From the NCBI RefSeq assembly GCF_014904795.1, contig NZ_JACZFS010000009.1, positions 297,857-361,856 of the forward strand: 64,000 nt of DNA, given 5' to 3'. Source of the DNA: Nisaea nitritireducens. GTDB lineage: Bacteria > Pseudomonadota > Alphaproteobacteria > Thalassobaculales > Thalassobaculaceae. A program made the translations under genes and the position numbers. The notes beneath the pieces are model-generated. The model searched no databases. It was not told where the DNA came from and saw only the letters and a list, made by a program, of their open reading frames with translations. Position 1 is the stretch's first letter. Every line of letters begins with the position of its first letter. Below are positions 26,184-35,385 of this stretch, piece by piece.

Positions 26184-26591
26184 GTGCGCATATTCGGTGT
26201 GTTGAACGACGTTCTGAAGCGACATCGCCGCGTTCTGTACATGGCTGTTGCCGGGCTTCTGTTGCTCGGGAGCGGCGGCACATCGGCCGGGCAGGCCGAT
26301 GTTGAGAACGTGAAGGTCGAGCGGTCTGCTGATGACTCATACAGCTTTCATGTGACCGTGCGTCACGCCGATACGGGTTGGGACCACTATGCGAATGCCT
26401 GGTCGGTACTGGCGCCGGATGGAACGCTGCTTGGCGAACGCGTGCTGTATCACCCGCATGTCAACGAGCAGCCGTTCACCCGGTCGCTGTCCGGCGTTTC
26501 CATACCGGATGGTATACGCAAGGTAATTGTGAGAGCGCGCGACAGCCAGCATGGCGAGGGAGGGCGCAGTCTCGAAGTCGAATTGCCGTGA
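26184..26591 (+). CDS. Small exported hypothetical protein
   Basis: A 135-residue protein with a signal peptide or N-terminal anchor (RRVLYMAVAGLLLLGSGGTSAGQA, cleavage plausible near residue 37). The mature part, about 95 residues, is beta-rich: SYSFHVTVRHADTGWDHYANAWSVLAPDGTLLGERVL, resembling a small immunoglobulin-like fold. The start is GTG at 26184 with GGAGG eight bases upstream. It lies 45 bases after the thioesterase and 57 before the ParA-like gene, so the three may form one unit. Function unknown. Confidence 0.75.
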   Translation: MRIFGVLNDVLKRHRRVLYMAVAGLLLLGSGGTSAGQADVENVKVERSADDSYSFHVTVRHADTGWDHYANAWSVLAPDGTLLGERVLYHPHVNEQPFTRSLSGVSIPDGIRKVIVRARDSQHGEGGRSLEVELP

Positions 26592-26648
26592 GTCTGCCTG
26601 CGAAGGACCTAAACGGGGCGAGAGCCGCGGCAACGAGACGGAGAAGAA

Positions 26649-27284
26649 ATGTTTACCATTGCGGTAGCGAATACCAAGGGCGGCGCAGGAAAGACCACGC
26701 TGGCGACGACACTGGCGGCGCACTATGCGGGACGGGGCTTGCAGACAGCTTTGGGTGACCTGGATTTGCAGCAAAGCTCGTTGGGCTGGCTGCGCAGGCG
26801 TCCGGCGGAAGTGCCAAAGATCAGCGGTGTCGATCTCGAAGAAGACGGTGCCAAGCCGCGCAAGAAGACTGATGTTCTCGTCGTGGATTGTGTTGCCGCG
26901 ATGAGCCGCGATGTGGTGAAGGACGTGGTGAAACGCGCGGACGTCATCGTTATTCCGGTATTGCCTTCGGCATTTGACGAAGACGGGACCAGGCGCTTCA
27001 TGGATCAGCTCGCGGATCTGAAGCCAATTCGCAAAAACAAACGGGCGGTCGCCTTTGTCGGCAATCGGGTACGGCTGCGTACCAAGGCGGCCGAGCGCCT
27101 GAACCATTTTCTCGAAGATCTCGGTTTTCCCACCGTCGCGACGCTGCGGGATACGCAACTCTTTGCCCAGGCTGCGCAGGACGGTCTGGCCATTATGGAA
27201 TTGCCGAGCCGGCGCACCTACGATCATGTGATGGACCTTCAGCCGCTCATCGACTTTATCGAGGAATCACGTTTGTCCGCATGA
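26649..27284 (+). CDS. ParA/MinD-family ATPase, orphan
   Basis: A 211-residue ParA-type ATPase with the deviant Walker A KGGAGKTTLATTLA at residues 8-21, GDLDLQQSSLGWL (Walker A') and a VLVVDC Walker B region. This short form lacks an N-terminal DNA-binding domain. ParA proteins position chromosomes, plasmids or protein clusters through ATP-driven oscillation. There is no parB or centromere-like repeat beside it, so cargo positioning of a protein or membrane complex is as likely as DNA partition. It lies behind the small exported protein on the same strand. Confidence 0.87.
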   Translation: MFTIAVANTKGGAGKTTLATTLAAHYAGRGLQTALGDLDLQQSSLGWLRRRPAEVPKISGVDLEEDGAKPRKKTDVLVVDCVAAMSRDVVKDVVKRADVIVIPVLPSAFDEDGTRRFMDQLADLKPIRKNKRAVAFVGNRVRLRTKAAERLNHFLEDLGFPTVATLRDTQLFAQAAQDGLAIMELPSRRTYDHVMDLQPLIDFIEESRLSA

Positions 27285-27403
27285 TTTCGGATCGTCACCG
27301 CGCTTGTACATTTTTGCGCCGGCTGGCCTGTAACAATGTTGGTTGCGGCAGGTGACTGTGCTCCCGATGATCCGCCGGTAGAAATTCTGATGGGATTCAG
27401 AAA

Positions 27404-28279
27404 ATGCCGGCGGGACACGCATTTAAGACAGCATTTCTTGTGATTGTTTCCTGTGCCTTCTTCGCGGGGGCTAATGCCTGTGCCAAGGGGGTACAGATCC
27501 TGGAAGTCGGCCCGGATCTTCACCCTCTGCAAATCGCCTTCGCGCGCTTTGCATTCGGGTTTCTGACCCTTCTGCCTTTCATTTTGCGCCGTGGTCGTCG
27601 TGTGTTTCGGACACGAATTCCGATCACGCATGGACTGCGCATCATCTTCGGAGCCGCCGGGGTCACGGCCTCCTTCGCGGCAGTCGGTATGATGCCATTG
27701 GCCGACGCGATTGCGATTGCCTGGACCAGCCCGATCTTCGCCATGATCTTCGCGATCCTTTTCCTGCGTGAGCGCGTGGTGCCGCTGCGATGGGCTGGAG
27801 CGGCGCTCGGGCTCGTCGGGGTGGTGATCATGAACCAGCCTGGGGCCGGTGTACTTCAGACGGGAGCCCTGGTGGCGCTCTTGTCTGCGGTTCTGGTCGG
27901 AGCGGAGGTGGTGACCATCCGTCTGCTCGCGCAGTCCGACGACCCTCTGACCATACTCGCCATCAATAATCTGTCGGGCGCTGTGATATCGGGATGTGCG
28001 GCTATTCCGGTCTTCCAGATGCCTGACTTGGCTCAGCTCCCCTATCTTATCGGAGTGGGCTCGGTGATGGTCTGCGGGCAATTGCTGTTTATCCGAGCCG
28101 CAGCGATTGGTGAGGCCAGCTTTATCGCGCCGTTCTATTACAGCACGCTGATTTATGCGGCGCTCTTCGGCTTGCTGTTTTTCGGTGAGATCCCGGGGCT
28201 GCATCTGCTTGCTGGAGGCGGGCTTATCGTGGCCAGCGGTCTTGTCATCGCATTTGCCCGGCCGCGTGTTGTTGCCTGA
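27404..28279 (+). CDS. EamA/DMT-family transporter
   Basis: A 291-residue inner-membrane protein with about ten hydrophobic helices arranged as two EamA repeats (ARFAFGFLTLLPFIL in the first half, GEASFIAPFYYSTLIYAALFGLLFFGE in the second). DMT transporters of this size export amino acids, purines or other metabolites. ATG at 27404 is followed directly by the first helix. It ends 172 bases before the minus-strand glnA stop; the glnA terminator between them may serve both genes. Substrate unknown. Confidence 0.88.
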   Translation: MPAGHAFKTAFLVIVSCAFFAGANACAKGVQILEVGPDLHPLQIAFARFAFGFLTLLPFILRRGRRVFRTRIPITHGLRIIFGAAGVTASFAAVGMMPLADAIAIAWTSPIFAMIFAILFLRERVVPLRWAGAALGLVGVVIMNQPGAGVLQTGALVALLSAVLVGAEVVTIRLLAQSDDPLTILAINNLSGAVISGCAAIPVFQMPDLAQLPYLIGVGSVMVCGQLLFIRAAAIGEASFIAPFYYSTLIYAALFGLLFFGEIPGLHLLAGGGLIVASGLVIAFARPRVVA

Positions 28280-28323
28280 ACCGGCGGCCCGTCCTCACAG
28301 AACGAGCTTCACAAAACCGGCAC

Positions 28324-28351
28324 AAAAAAACGGGCCGCACGAGGCGGCCCG
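28324..28351 (-). terminator. Intrinsic terminator after glnA
   Basis: On the minus strand a perfect 8-bp stem CGGGCCGC/GCGGCCCG with a 5-base loop is followed by seven U residues. This ends glnB-glnA transcription. On the plus strand the same stem is followed by AGTTTT, so weak termination of the EamA gene is possible. Confidence 0.85.
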
Positions 28352-28400
28352 AGTTTTGGGAGGAAGCCTTCCGCCGGATAAAAGCGCACCGGCGAAAGGA

Positions 28401-28442
28401 CTTGGAGACGTCCAAGACGAAGCGGCCGGAAACTCCGGCCGC
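28401..28442. repeat. Two further hairpins between glnA and its terminator
   Basis: A 9-bp perfect inverted repeat GCGGCCGGA-AAC-TCCGGCCGC (28422-28442) lies 8 bases after the glnA stop, and CTTGGA-GACG-TCCAAG (28401-28416) follows. With the terminator they make three consecutive stems at the glnA mRNA 3' end. Neither has a U-run; a role in mRNA protection is possible. Confidence 0.55.
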
Positions 28443-28450
28443 CCGTTGCC

Positions 28451-29860
28451 TTAGACGGAGTAGTACATCTCGAACTCGACCGGATGCGGGGTCTGTTCGA
28501 AGCGGATGACCTCGTCCATTTTCAGTTCGATATAGGCATCGATCTGATCGTTGGTGAAGACATCGCCCTGGGTCAGGAACGAACGGTCCGCATCGAGGCA
28601 TTCCAGCGCTTCGCGCAGGCTGCCGGCAACGGTCGGGATATCGGCCAGTTCTTCCGGCGGCAGGTCGTACAGATCCTTGTCCATCGGGTCGCCCGGATGG
28701 ATCTTGTTCTGGATACCATCAAGGCCAGCCATCAGCATGGCGGAGAAGGTCAGGTACGGGTTGCCGGCCGGATCCGGGAACCGGACTTCGACGCGCTTGC
28801 CCTTCGGGCTGTTCACGAACGGAATACGGCAGGAAGCGGAACGGTTGCGCGCGGAGTATGCGAGCAGAACCGGAGCTTCAAAGCCCGGAACCAGACGCTT
28901 GTAGCTGTTGGTCGTCGGGTTCGAGAAGGCGTTGAGTGCCTTCGCGTGCTTGATGATGCCGCCGATGTAGTAGAGGCACATCTCGGAGAGGTCGGCATAA
29001 CCATTGCCCGCGAAGAGCGGCTTGCCGTCTTTCCAGATGGACTGGTGAACGTGCATGCCCGAGCCGTTGTCTTCAGCGATCGGCTTCGGCATGAAGGTCG
29101 CGGTTTTGCCATAGGCATGGGCGACGTTATGCACGACGTATTTGTACATCTGCAGGGCATCGGCGGTTTCGATCAGCGTGCCGAACTTCATGCCAAGCTC
29201 ATGCTGGGCTGGGGCAACTTCGTGGTGGTGCTTTTCGATCGACACGCCCATTTCGCCCATGACCGAGAGCATCTCGCTCCGCAGATCCTGTTCGCTGTCT
29301 ACCGGCGGGACCGGGAAGTAGCCGCCCTTGACGCCCGGGCGGTGACCCATGTTGCCCTCTTCATAGGAGCGGGCGGAGTTGTAAGGGCCTTCCGGGTGAT
29401 CGACTTCGTAATAGCCGATATTGGAGCCGGTCTTGATCTTCACGTCTTCGAAGATGAAGAACTCGGCTTCCGGGCCGAAGAACGCGGTATCGCCTATACC
29501 TAGGCTGTTCAGATGGCTCAGCGCGGCCTTTGCCGTGGAGCGCGGATCACGCTCGTAAGGCTGGCCGGTGATCGGATCCACAACGTCGCAGAGGATCATC
29601 AGGGTCGGCTGTGCGAAGAACGGATCGACGCGAGCCGTGGACAGGTCCAGCTTGAGGCTCATGTCGGATTCGTTGATTGCTTTCCAGCCGGCGATGGATG
29701 AACCGTCGAACATGAAGCCTTCAACGAGGCTTTCTTCGTCGATCGTTTCGATGGCCTGCGTCACGTGCTGCATCTTGCCGCGCGGATCCGTGAAACGGAG
29801 ATCAACGAACTTGCAGTCGTGTTCCTTGATCATGCTCAAAACGGTGTTCACATCAGACAT
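28451..29860 (-). CDS. glnA: Glutamine synthetase, type I
   Basis: A 469-residue GSI-beta glutamine synthetase, the normal length, forming dodecamers that make glutamine from glutamate, ammonia and ATP. Visible: [27 protein letters not shown] (metal ligands), [15 protein letters not shown] segment [13 protein letters not shown], and [27 protein letters not shown]. Tyr398 in [11 protein letters not shown] is the adenylylation site, so activity should be controlled by GlnE. It lies downstream of glnB on the minus strand with a 205-base gap. Confidence 0.97.
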   Translation of the reverse strand: MSDVNTVLSMIKEHDCKFVDLRFTDPRGKMQHVTQAIETIDEESLVEGFMFDGSSIAGWKAINESDMSLKLDLSTARVDPFFAQPTLMILCDVVDPITGQPYERDPRSTAKAALSHLNSLGIGDTAFFGPEAEFFIFEDVKIKTGSNIGYYEVDHPEGPYNSARSYEEGNMGHRPGVKGGYFPVPPVDSEQDLRSEMLSVMGEMGVSIEKHHHEVAPAQHELGMKFGTLIETADALQMYKYVVHNVAHAYGKTATFMPKPIAEDNGSGMHVHQSIWKDGKPLFAGNGYADLSEMCLYYIGGIIKHAKALNAFSNPTTNSYKRLVPGFEAPVLLAYSARNRSASCRIPFVNSPKGKRVEVRFPDPAGNPYLTFSAMLMAGLDGIQNKIHPGDPMDKDLYDLPPEELADIPTVAGSLREALECLDADRSFLTQGDVFTNDQIDAYIELKMDEVIRFEQTPHPVEFEMYYSV

Positions 29861-30004
29861 AGTCTTCCTTCCTGACTTGATGGGTCGTTGCCTCTCCGGG
29901 CGTTCGGAGCAACCGTTGGCGGTTTGTCCGAAAGCCTTTCTGGCCGAGCGTCCCTGGTTTGACGGGGTTCCGAGTTTCTGTCCGGCCCCGACGAATTCAT
30001 TAAT

Positions 30005-30049
30005 CCAACCGATTCCGGTTGGGTGGTTTACGTCCTCCCACCGGGAGGA
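30005..30049. repeat. Hairpins in the glnB-glnA spacer
   Basis: Two perfect stems lie between glnB and glnA: TCCTCCC-ACC-GGGAGGA (30033-30049) and CCAACCG-ATTC-CGGTTGG (30005-30022). On the minus strand the second is followed by ATTAATGAATT rather than a U-run, so partial termination or an RNA processing/stability point is more likely than a full stop. Confidence 0.5.
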
Positions 30050-30065
30050 GCGGGTTTATCGGGTC

Positions 30066-30419
<354 letters not shown>

Positions 30420-30457
30420 TCATTGATGTCCCGTGCTTCGGGTCACGCCCCCCTAAG

Positions 30458-30473
30458 AGCATGCTGCATGCCA
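30458..30473 (-). promoter_or_regulatory. Sigma-54 (RpoN) promoter before glnB
   Basis: Minus-strand TGGCATGCAGCATGCT matches TGGCAYG-N4-TTGCW with one mismatch, keeping the essential GG (-24) and GC (-12). It lies about 55 bases before the glnB start. Sigma-54 promoters under NtrC control are known for glnBA operons in related bacteria, which supports the call. Confidence 0.65.
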
Positions 30474-30548
30474 GTTACACAAAAAATCGTAACCAATTGA
30501 AATCATTGGGAGTAGGGGGGCGTGTTATGGGTGGGTCAGGTATTTTTC

Positions 30549-30565
30549 TGCTCCAATTTCGCGCA
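30549..30565. promoter_or_regulatory. Possible NtrC enhancer site
   Basis: TGCTCCAATTTCGCGCA is a 17-base imperfect dyad similar to the NtrC consensus (TGCAC-N7-GTGCA; matching TGC and GCA ends). It lies about 110 bases upstream of the expected start of the sigma-54 transcript, a normal enhancer distance. The match is imperfect. Confidence 0.3.
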
Positions 30566-30616
30566 CCTGATTAAAAAACAGGCAGCAAAAAAGAGGCAGG
30601 ACGTCATCGGTGCAGC

Positions 30617-31783
30617 CTATGCGAGGCATTTCTTGATGCGGGCAATCGCCTCGACGATGTTTTCGGTCGAATTGGCGTAGGAGAAGCGGAGATAGCCCTC
30701 GCCGAAGCCGCCAAAGCTGGTGCCGGCAATCACTGCCACACCGGCTTCCTCCAGAAGCTTTTCCTGCAGTGCCTGGGCTTTCATGCCGGTGCCTTCGATG
30801 TTCGGGAAGGCATAGAACGCGCCGCCCGGCTCGATGCAGCGGAAGCCGGGGACGTCGTTCAGTTCCTTGACGATCACCTTGCGGCGCGCGTCGAAGGCCA
30901 CGAGCATTTCCGAAACAGCGTCCTGAGGACCTGTCAGAGCCTCAAGGCCGGCGTACTGTGCCGCCGCGTTGACGCAGGAATGAATGTTCACGCAAAGCTT
31001 CTCGGCGTGCGGGAAGATGTCTTTCGGCCAGACGCTGTAACCGAGGCGCCAGCCGGTCATGGCATAGGTTTTGGACCAGCCGTCGAGCAGAATCAGGCGA
31101 TCCGCGATTTCGGGATATTGCAGCAGGCTGACATGTTCACGGCCGTCATAGAGCATCTCGCTGTAAATCTCGTCGCTCATGATAGCGACATCCGGCCAGG
31201 CCTGCAGGCCGGCCACAAGTTTGTCGAATTCGGCCCGGGGCACGACGCCGCCGGTCGGGTTGGCCGGGCTGTTCACGATGATCAACCGAGTCCGCTCGGT
31301 AATGCCTGCCAGAACTTCCTCGGCCGAAAAGGCAAAACCGTTCTCCTCGCGCAGCTGGATGGAGACAGCCTTGGCGCCGGAGAATTCGATGGCGGACTGG
31401 TAAATCGGAAATCCGGGATCGGGGAACATGATTTCCGCGCCGGGCTCGCCGAAAATCATCATGGCGAGGAACATCGTCACCTTGCCTCCGGGCACGACCA
31501 GGACCCGGCCCGGATCGACGGCAACACCGTGGCGTTTTTCCAGGTTGGCGGCGACCGCTTCACGAAGAGCTGGAATGCCGTTTGCCGGTGTGTAGCCGTG
31601 ATGCCCGTCATGCAGGGCCTTGACCGCTGCCTCGACGATGTTGTCCGGGGTGCGGAAGTCCGGCTGCCCGATACCAAGATTGATGATGCTGCGGCCTTCG
31701 GCGGCAAGTGCATTGGCCCGCGCTAGAACGGAGAATGCGGTTTCCGTCCCGAGATGGTTCAGTCGTTCCGCGAGCTTGGTCAT
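30617..31783 (-). CDS. Class I/II PLP-dependent aminotransferase
   Basis: A 388-residue fold-type I aminotransferase. It has ALAAEGRSIINLGIGQPDFRTP at the N-terminus, NSPANPTGGVVPRAEF, the DEIYSEMLYDGREHVSLL segment with the PLP-binding Asp/Tyr, and DGWSKTYAMTGWRLGYS containing the Schiff-base lysine. It transfers amino groups between an amino acid and a 2-oxo acid, most like aspartate or aromatic aminotransferases. It is divergent from the second aminotransferase at 31987. Specificity is not resolved. Confidence 0.9.
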   Translation of the reverse strand: MTKLAERLNHLGTETAFSVLARANALAAEGRSIINLGIGQPDFRTPDNIVEAAVKALHDGHHGYTPANGIPALREAVAANLEKRHGVAVDPGRVLVVPGGKVTMFLAMMIFGEPGAEIMFPDPGFPIYQSAIEFSGAKAVSIQLREENGFAFSAEEVLAGITERTRLIIVNSPANPTGGVVPRAEFDKLVAGLQAWPDVAIMSDEIYSEMLYDGREHVSLLQYPEIADRLILLDGWSKTYAMTGWRLGYSVWPKDIFPHAEKLCVNIHSCVNAAAQYAGLEALTGPQDAVSEMLVAFDARRKVIVKELNDVPGFRCIEPGGAFYAFPNIEGTGMKAQALQEKLLEEAGVAVIAGTSFGGFGEGYLRFSYANSTENIVEAIARIKKCLA

Positions 31784-31986
31784 GTCCCTGTTCCTTCCGA
31801 TTTTATCGGGAATTTATTAATTTCCGTGAGGCCCTTATAGCGGTGCGGAAAGGGCCGCTCAATTGGCAGTTTCGTCACGTGCAATATGTGCTGCGTTGCA
31901 GCACCGCTGCGGGAGCCTTGCATTGGCTGCAGCCTTGGGCTAAGCGCCATGCCACTCTTTTTCCGGAAACCCTCGGAGTCGCGCCA

Positions 31987-33150
31987 ATGAAGCCTGCAAA
32001 CAGCCTCCTTTCCTCGTTCGGAACGACAGTGTTCGAGGTGATGTCGCGTCTGGCGATAGAGCATGGCTCCATCAATCTGGGGCAGGGGTTTCCCGATGAC
32101 TGCGGCCCGGACGCGGTTCTGCAGCAGGCGTCGAATTTTCTGTTCGACCGGCCGAACCAGTATCCGCCGATGCTCGGCGTTCCGGAATTGCGGCAGGCTG
32201 TCGCCCATCACAACAATCGGTTCTATGGCCTCGATGTCGATTGGCAGAGCGAGGTCATGGTCAGCACCGGGGCGACAGAAGGTCTGGCGGCGTGCTTCTT
32301 CGGTCTGATCGAGCCCGGCGACGAGGTCGTGCTGATCGAGCCGACCTATGACTGCTATCTGCCAATCATCAAGCGGGCAGGGGGCATTCCCAAAGTGGTG
32401 ACCCTGCGGCCACCGGAATGGAAGCTCGACATTGCGGCTTTCAAGGCTGCGTTCAGCGAGAAGACCAAGCTCGTCATTCTGAACTCCCCGATGAACCCGG
32501 CTTCCAAGGTGTTCACGGAGGAGGAGCTGAAAGCTGTCGCCGAGACCGTGATCGAGAACGATTGCTACGCAGTCTGTGATGAAGTCTACGAACATATGGC
32601 CTTCGACGGCCGCCAGCATCATCCACTGATGACGTTGCCGGGCATGCGTGAGCGGTCGGTTCGGATCGGTTCCGCCGGCAAGACCTTTTCGGTGACTGGC
32701 TGGAAGGTGGGTTATGTGACCGCACCGGCGGAGCTGTTGCAGCCTATTTCCAAGGCGCATCAGTTCCTGGTTTTCACCACAGCGCCGAACCTGCAGCGCG
32801 CAGTCGCCTTTGGTCTCGGCCAGGATGACAGCTATTTCAACGGATTGCGGGATACGATGCAGGCCAAGCGCGACCGTCTCGCGGACGGATTGAGCCGGAT
32901 CAACGGGTTCGACTGTGTCGAATGCGAAGGGACATATTTTCAGTTCGTCGATATTTCCGGGCTAGGTTTTGACGGAGACGATGCCGCATTCTGCCGCCAT
33001 ATAACGACCGAAGCCGGCGTTACCGCCCTGCCGGTCAGCGGCTTTTACTCCGGCGAGGCGTCGAAGAACTTCATCCGTTTCTGCTTCGCCAAGCAAGATG
33101 CTGTTCTGGACGATGCGGTCGCCCGGCTGGCGGCGCATTTCGGCGGCTGA
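31987..33150 (+). CDS. PLP-dependent aminotransferase (methionine/kynurenine aminotransferase-like)
   Basis: A 387-residue aminotransferase of the KAT/YbdL group. It shows FEVMSRLAIEHGSINLGQGFPDDCGP, NSPMNPASKVFTEEEL, CDEVYEHMAFDGRQHHPLMTLPGM and GSAGKTFSVTGWKVGYVTAP with the PLP lysine. Relatives transaminate methionine, kynurenine or glutamine. ATG at 31987 begins the conserved part; longer in-frame sequence at 31708 would overlap the divergent gene. It is the last protein gene before tRNA-His. Confidence 0.88.
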   Translation: MKPANSLLSSFGTTVFEVMSRLAIEHGSINLGQGFPDDCGPDAVLQQASNFLFDRPNQYPPMLGVPELRQAVAHHNNRFYGLDVDWQSEVMVSTGATEGLAACFFGLIEPGDEVVLIEPTYDCYLPIIKRAGGIPKVVTLRPPEWKLDIAAFKAAFSEKTKLVILNSPMNPASKVFTEEELKAVAETVIENDCYAVCDEVYEHMAFDGRQHHPLMTLPGMRERSVRIGSAGKTFSVTGWKVGYVTAPAELLQPISKAHQFLVFTTAPNLQRAVAFGLGQDDSYFNGLRDTMQAKRDRLADGLSRINGFDCVECEGTYFQFVDISGLGFDGDDAAFCRHITTEAGVTALPVSGFYSGEASKNFIRFCFAKQDAVLDDAVARLAAHFGG

Positions 33151-33181
33151 AAAGAACCGGCATTTCGACACGGTAAACCGG

Positions 33182-33210
33182 TTGACGGGCCTGCTGTGTT
33201 ACAGTAGGTA
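33182..33210 (+). promoter_or_regulatory. Promoter of tRNA-His
   Basis: TTGACG (33182-33187) and TAGGTA (33205-33210) are spaced by 17 bases. The predicted start near 33217 lies 26 bases before the tRNA. Confidence 0.62.
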
Positions 33211-33242
33211 AACGGCCCTCGCGAATGTGCGAGCGGATTTGT

Positions 33243-33320
33243 GGCGGGTGTAGCTCAGCTGGTTAGAGCGCCAGATTGTGGATCTGGAGGTCGTGGGTTC
33301 AAGACCCATCACTCGCCCCA
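33243..33320 (+). tRNA. tRNA-His (anticodon GTG)
   Basis: A full cloverleaf with the extra G-1 typical of tRNA-His, which pairs with C73. Acceptor GCGGGTG/CACTCGC, D-arm GCTC, anticodon loop with GTG, T-arm GTGGG-TTCAAGA-CCCAT, and encoded CCA at 33318-33320. It sits behind its own promoter, just before the DUF423 gene on the other strand. Confidence 0.97.
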
Positions 33321-33344
33321 CTCCCCCTTTTGATATTCCTCCCC

Positions 33345-33731
33345 TTAATACTTTCCAGGGACAGAGCGGGCGCCGGCAATGCCGAGTGCCAGCCATCCAA
33401 GCATGAACGACATGCCGCCATACGGGGCGAGCGTGGTCGGCGTGGCGCCACCGCTGAATGCGCTGACATAGAGCGATCCCGAGAAAAGCAGAATCCCGAG
33501 CAGAAACAGGCACGCGCCTGCCGTGGCCAGCCGTGAGGCTTTACGTCCAACGAGTAGCAGGGCGGCTGCCAGTGCGCCGAGATGGACCAGATGATAGAGC
33601 AGGGCGCTGGCAAACCGGTCATGGGCGACATCGTCGAAACCGGCTGCATGTGCGCCGTACGCACCTATACCGACGGCAATCAGGCCGGCAAATCCAAGGG
33701 CGATCCAAAGAGCACGGTTCAGAACGGTCAT
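33345..33731 (-). CDS. DUF423 family membrane protein
   Basis: A 128-residue protein with four hydrophobic helices and the DUF423 signatures GAYGAHAAGFDD, FASALLYHLVHLGALAAALLL, LLFSGSLYVSAFSGG and APYGGMSFMLGWLALG. It is a small inner-membrane protein of unknown function found widely in proteobacteria. ATG at 33731 gives the normal family length. It is convergent with tRNA-His and divergent from nnr. Confidence 0.9.
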   Translation of the reverse strand: MTVLNRALWIALGFAGLIAVGIGAYGAHAAGFDDVAHDRFASALLYHLVHLGALAAALLLVGRKASRLATAGACLFLLGILLFSGSLYVSAFSGGATPTTLAPYGGMSFMLGWLALGIAGARSVPGKY

Positions 33732-33845
33732 GGGGAATTCCAGGGCTTGTTGTGAGCGAGGTGACTGGGGCAGCGCGGATTTACCGCATTCCAAGACCGG
33801 CACTCTCGTCCTATCCTCCGCCCGACTCAAGATCTGGAGAGGCAT

Positions 33846-35354
33846 GTGGACGATCTGACGCTGCTCAGTGTCGAGGATATGGGGAAGGCGGACCGGATAA
33901 CGATCAGTGGCGGTACGCCCGGTATCGAGTTGATGGAAACCGCCGGCTGGACCGCCTCCGACGTTATTGCCGCCCGGTTTACGCCTCGCCGGACACTCGT
34001 CGTTTGTGGCCCCGGAAATAATGGCGGTGACGGCTTTGTTGTCGCCCGGTTGCTGCGGGAGCGGGGCTGGGACGTAACGCTGGCACTGTTGGGGAAGCTT
34101 GAGGACCTCAAGGGCGATGCGGCGCTCGCTGCTGCTAAGTGGGGTGGTCCGGTTGCCGCACTGACCCCCGAGCTGCTTGATGAGGCGGAATTGCTTGTCG
34201 ACGCGCTTTTCGGTGCCGGACTGGCGCGCGATATCAGCGGTACTCCATACGATTTCCTGAAGCGTGCCGGGTCGATGGTACGCGAGGGGTCTCTGACGTC
34301 TGTTGCGATCGACATGCCGAGTGGTGTCGACGGGAACACCGGTGCCGTGCGCGGGATTGCCGTTCCGGCTGTGATAACCGTCACGTTCTTCCGGAAGAAG
34401 CCGGGACACCTGCTTTACCCCGGACGCGCCCTTTCGGGAGAGCTCGTCGTTACCGATATTGGGATCCGGACAGACGTGCTCCGCGAAGTACGGGCGTCAA
34501 CTTTCGAAAATGCCCCGGATCTTTGGGCCGCGACGCTGCCGCAACCTGATGCAGCCAGTCATAAATACACCCGCGGCCACGCCGTTATCAGCGGCGGGCC
34601 TATGACCGGTGCCGGACGTCTCGCCGCACGGGCGGCCCGTCGGGCCGGGGCGGGGCTTCTGAGTATAGCGGCGCCCGAGGCCTTGTGTTCGCTGTTCGCG
34701 GCCGATGCTCCGGGCGTCATCACGGTGCCTGTGAGCGAGCCCGGCACTTTCGAGGACCTGCTTGGAGATGCACGCAAGAACGCGGTTCTCGTCGGACCGG
34801 GGCATGGTGTCACGGAGCATACGCGGCGGATCTGCGAAACGGCGTTGCGGGCGGACAAGGCTGTTGTGCTGGACGCCGATGCCTTGACGGTTTTCGCGGA
34901 CGAGGCCGAGACGCTCTCCCGCTTGATCAATGGACCGACCGTCCTGACCCCGCACCAGGGTGAATTCGCAAGGCTGTTCCCCGATTGCTCAGGCAGCAAG
35001 CTGGAGCGGGCGCGTGCTGCCGCCAGCCTTGTCGGCGCAGTGGTGGTCCTGAAAGGGCCGGACACGGTGATTGCCGGGCCGGACGGCCGTGCGGCAATCA
35101 ATAGCAACGCGCCGCCCTGGTTGGCGACCGGCGGCACCGGGGACGTTCTGGCCGGCACGATTCTGGGATTGCTTGCGCAAGGCATGCCGGCTTTTGAGGC
35201 GGCGGCGGCCGCTGTCTGGATAAACGGTGCGGCGGCCAGCCGCTTCGGACCGGGGCTGATCGCCGAAGATTTACCGACGATTTTTCCGCGAGTTTTCGCT
35301 GATGATCTTGGATGGGCGAACTTTTCCTTAAATTCTTCACCAACAGAGCGTTGA
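33846..35354 (+). CDS. nnr: Bifunctional NAD(P)HX epimerase/ADP-dependent dehydratase
   Basis: A 502-residue two-domain repair enzyme. The N-terminal YjeF epimerase domain holds VVCGPGNNGGDGFVVARLL and AIDMPSGVDGNTGAV; the C-terminal ribokinase-like dehydratase, from about residue 235, holds KYTRGHAVISGGPMTGAGRLAARAA, NGPTVLTPHQGEFARLFP and WLATGGTGDVLAGTILGLLAQG. It restores damaged hydrated NAD(P)H. The start is GTG at 33846 with GGAGAGG upstream. In many alphaproteobacteria nnr is next to glnB; here they are 3.5 kb apart. Confidence 0.95.
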   Translation: MDDLTLLSVEDMGKADRITISGGTPGIELMETAGWTASDVIAARFTPRRTLVVCGPGNNGGDGFVVARLLRERGWDVTLALLGKLEDLKGDAALAAAKWGGPVAALTPELLDEAELLVDALFGAGLARDISGTPYDFLKRAGSMVREGSLTSVAIDMPSGVDGNTGAVRGIAVPAVITVTFFRKKPGHLLYPGRALSGELVVTDIGIRTDVLREVRASTFENAPDLWAATLPQPDAASHKYTRGHAVISGGPMTGAGRLAARAARRAGAGLLSIAAPEALCSLFAADAPGVITVPVSEPGTFEDLLGDARKNAVLVGPGHGVTEHTRRICETALRADKAVVLDADALTVFADEAETLSRLINGPTVLTPHQGEFARLFPDCSGSKLERARAAASLVGAVVVLKGPDTVIAGPDGRAAINSNAPPWLATGGTGDVLAGTILGLLAQGMPAFEAAAAAVWINGAAASRFGPGLIAEDLPTIFPRVFADDLGWANFSLNSSPTER

Positions 35355-35385
35355 AGCCAACCATCAGCTGGGCCATCTTTCAACT

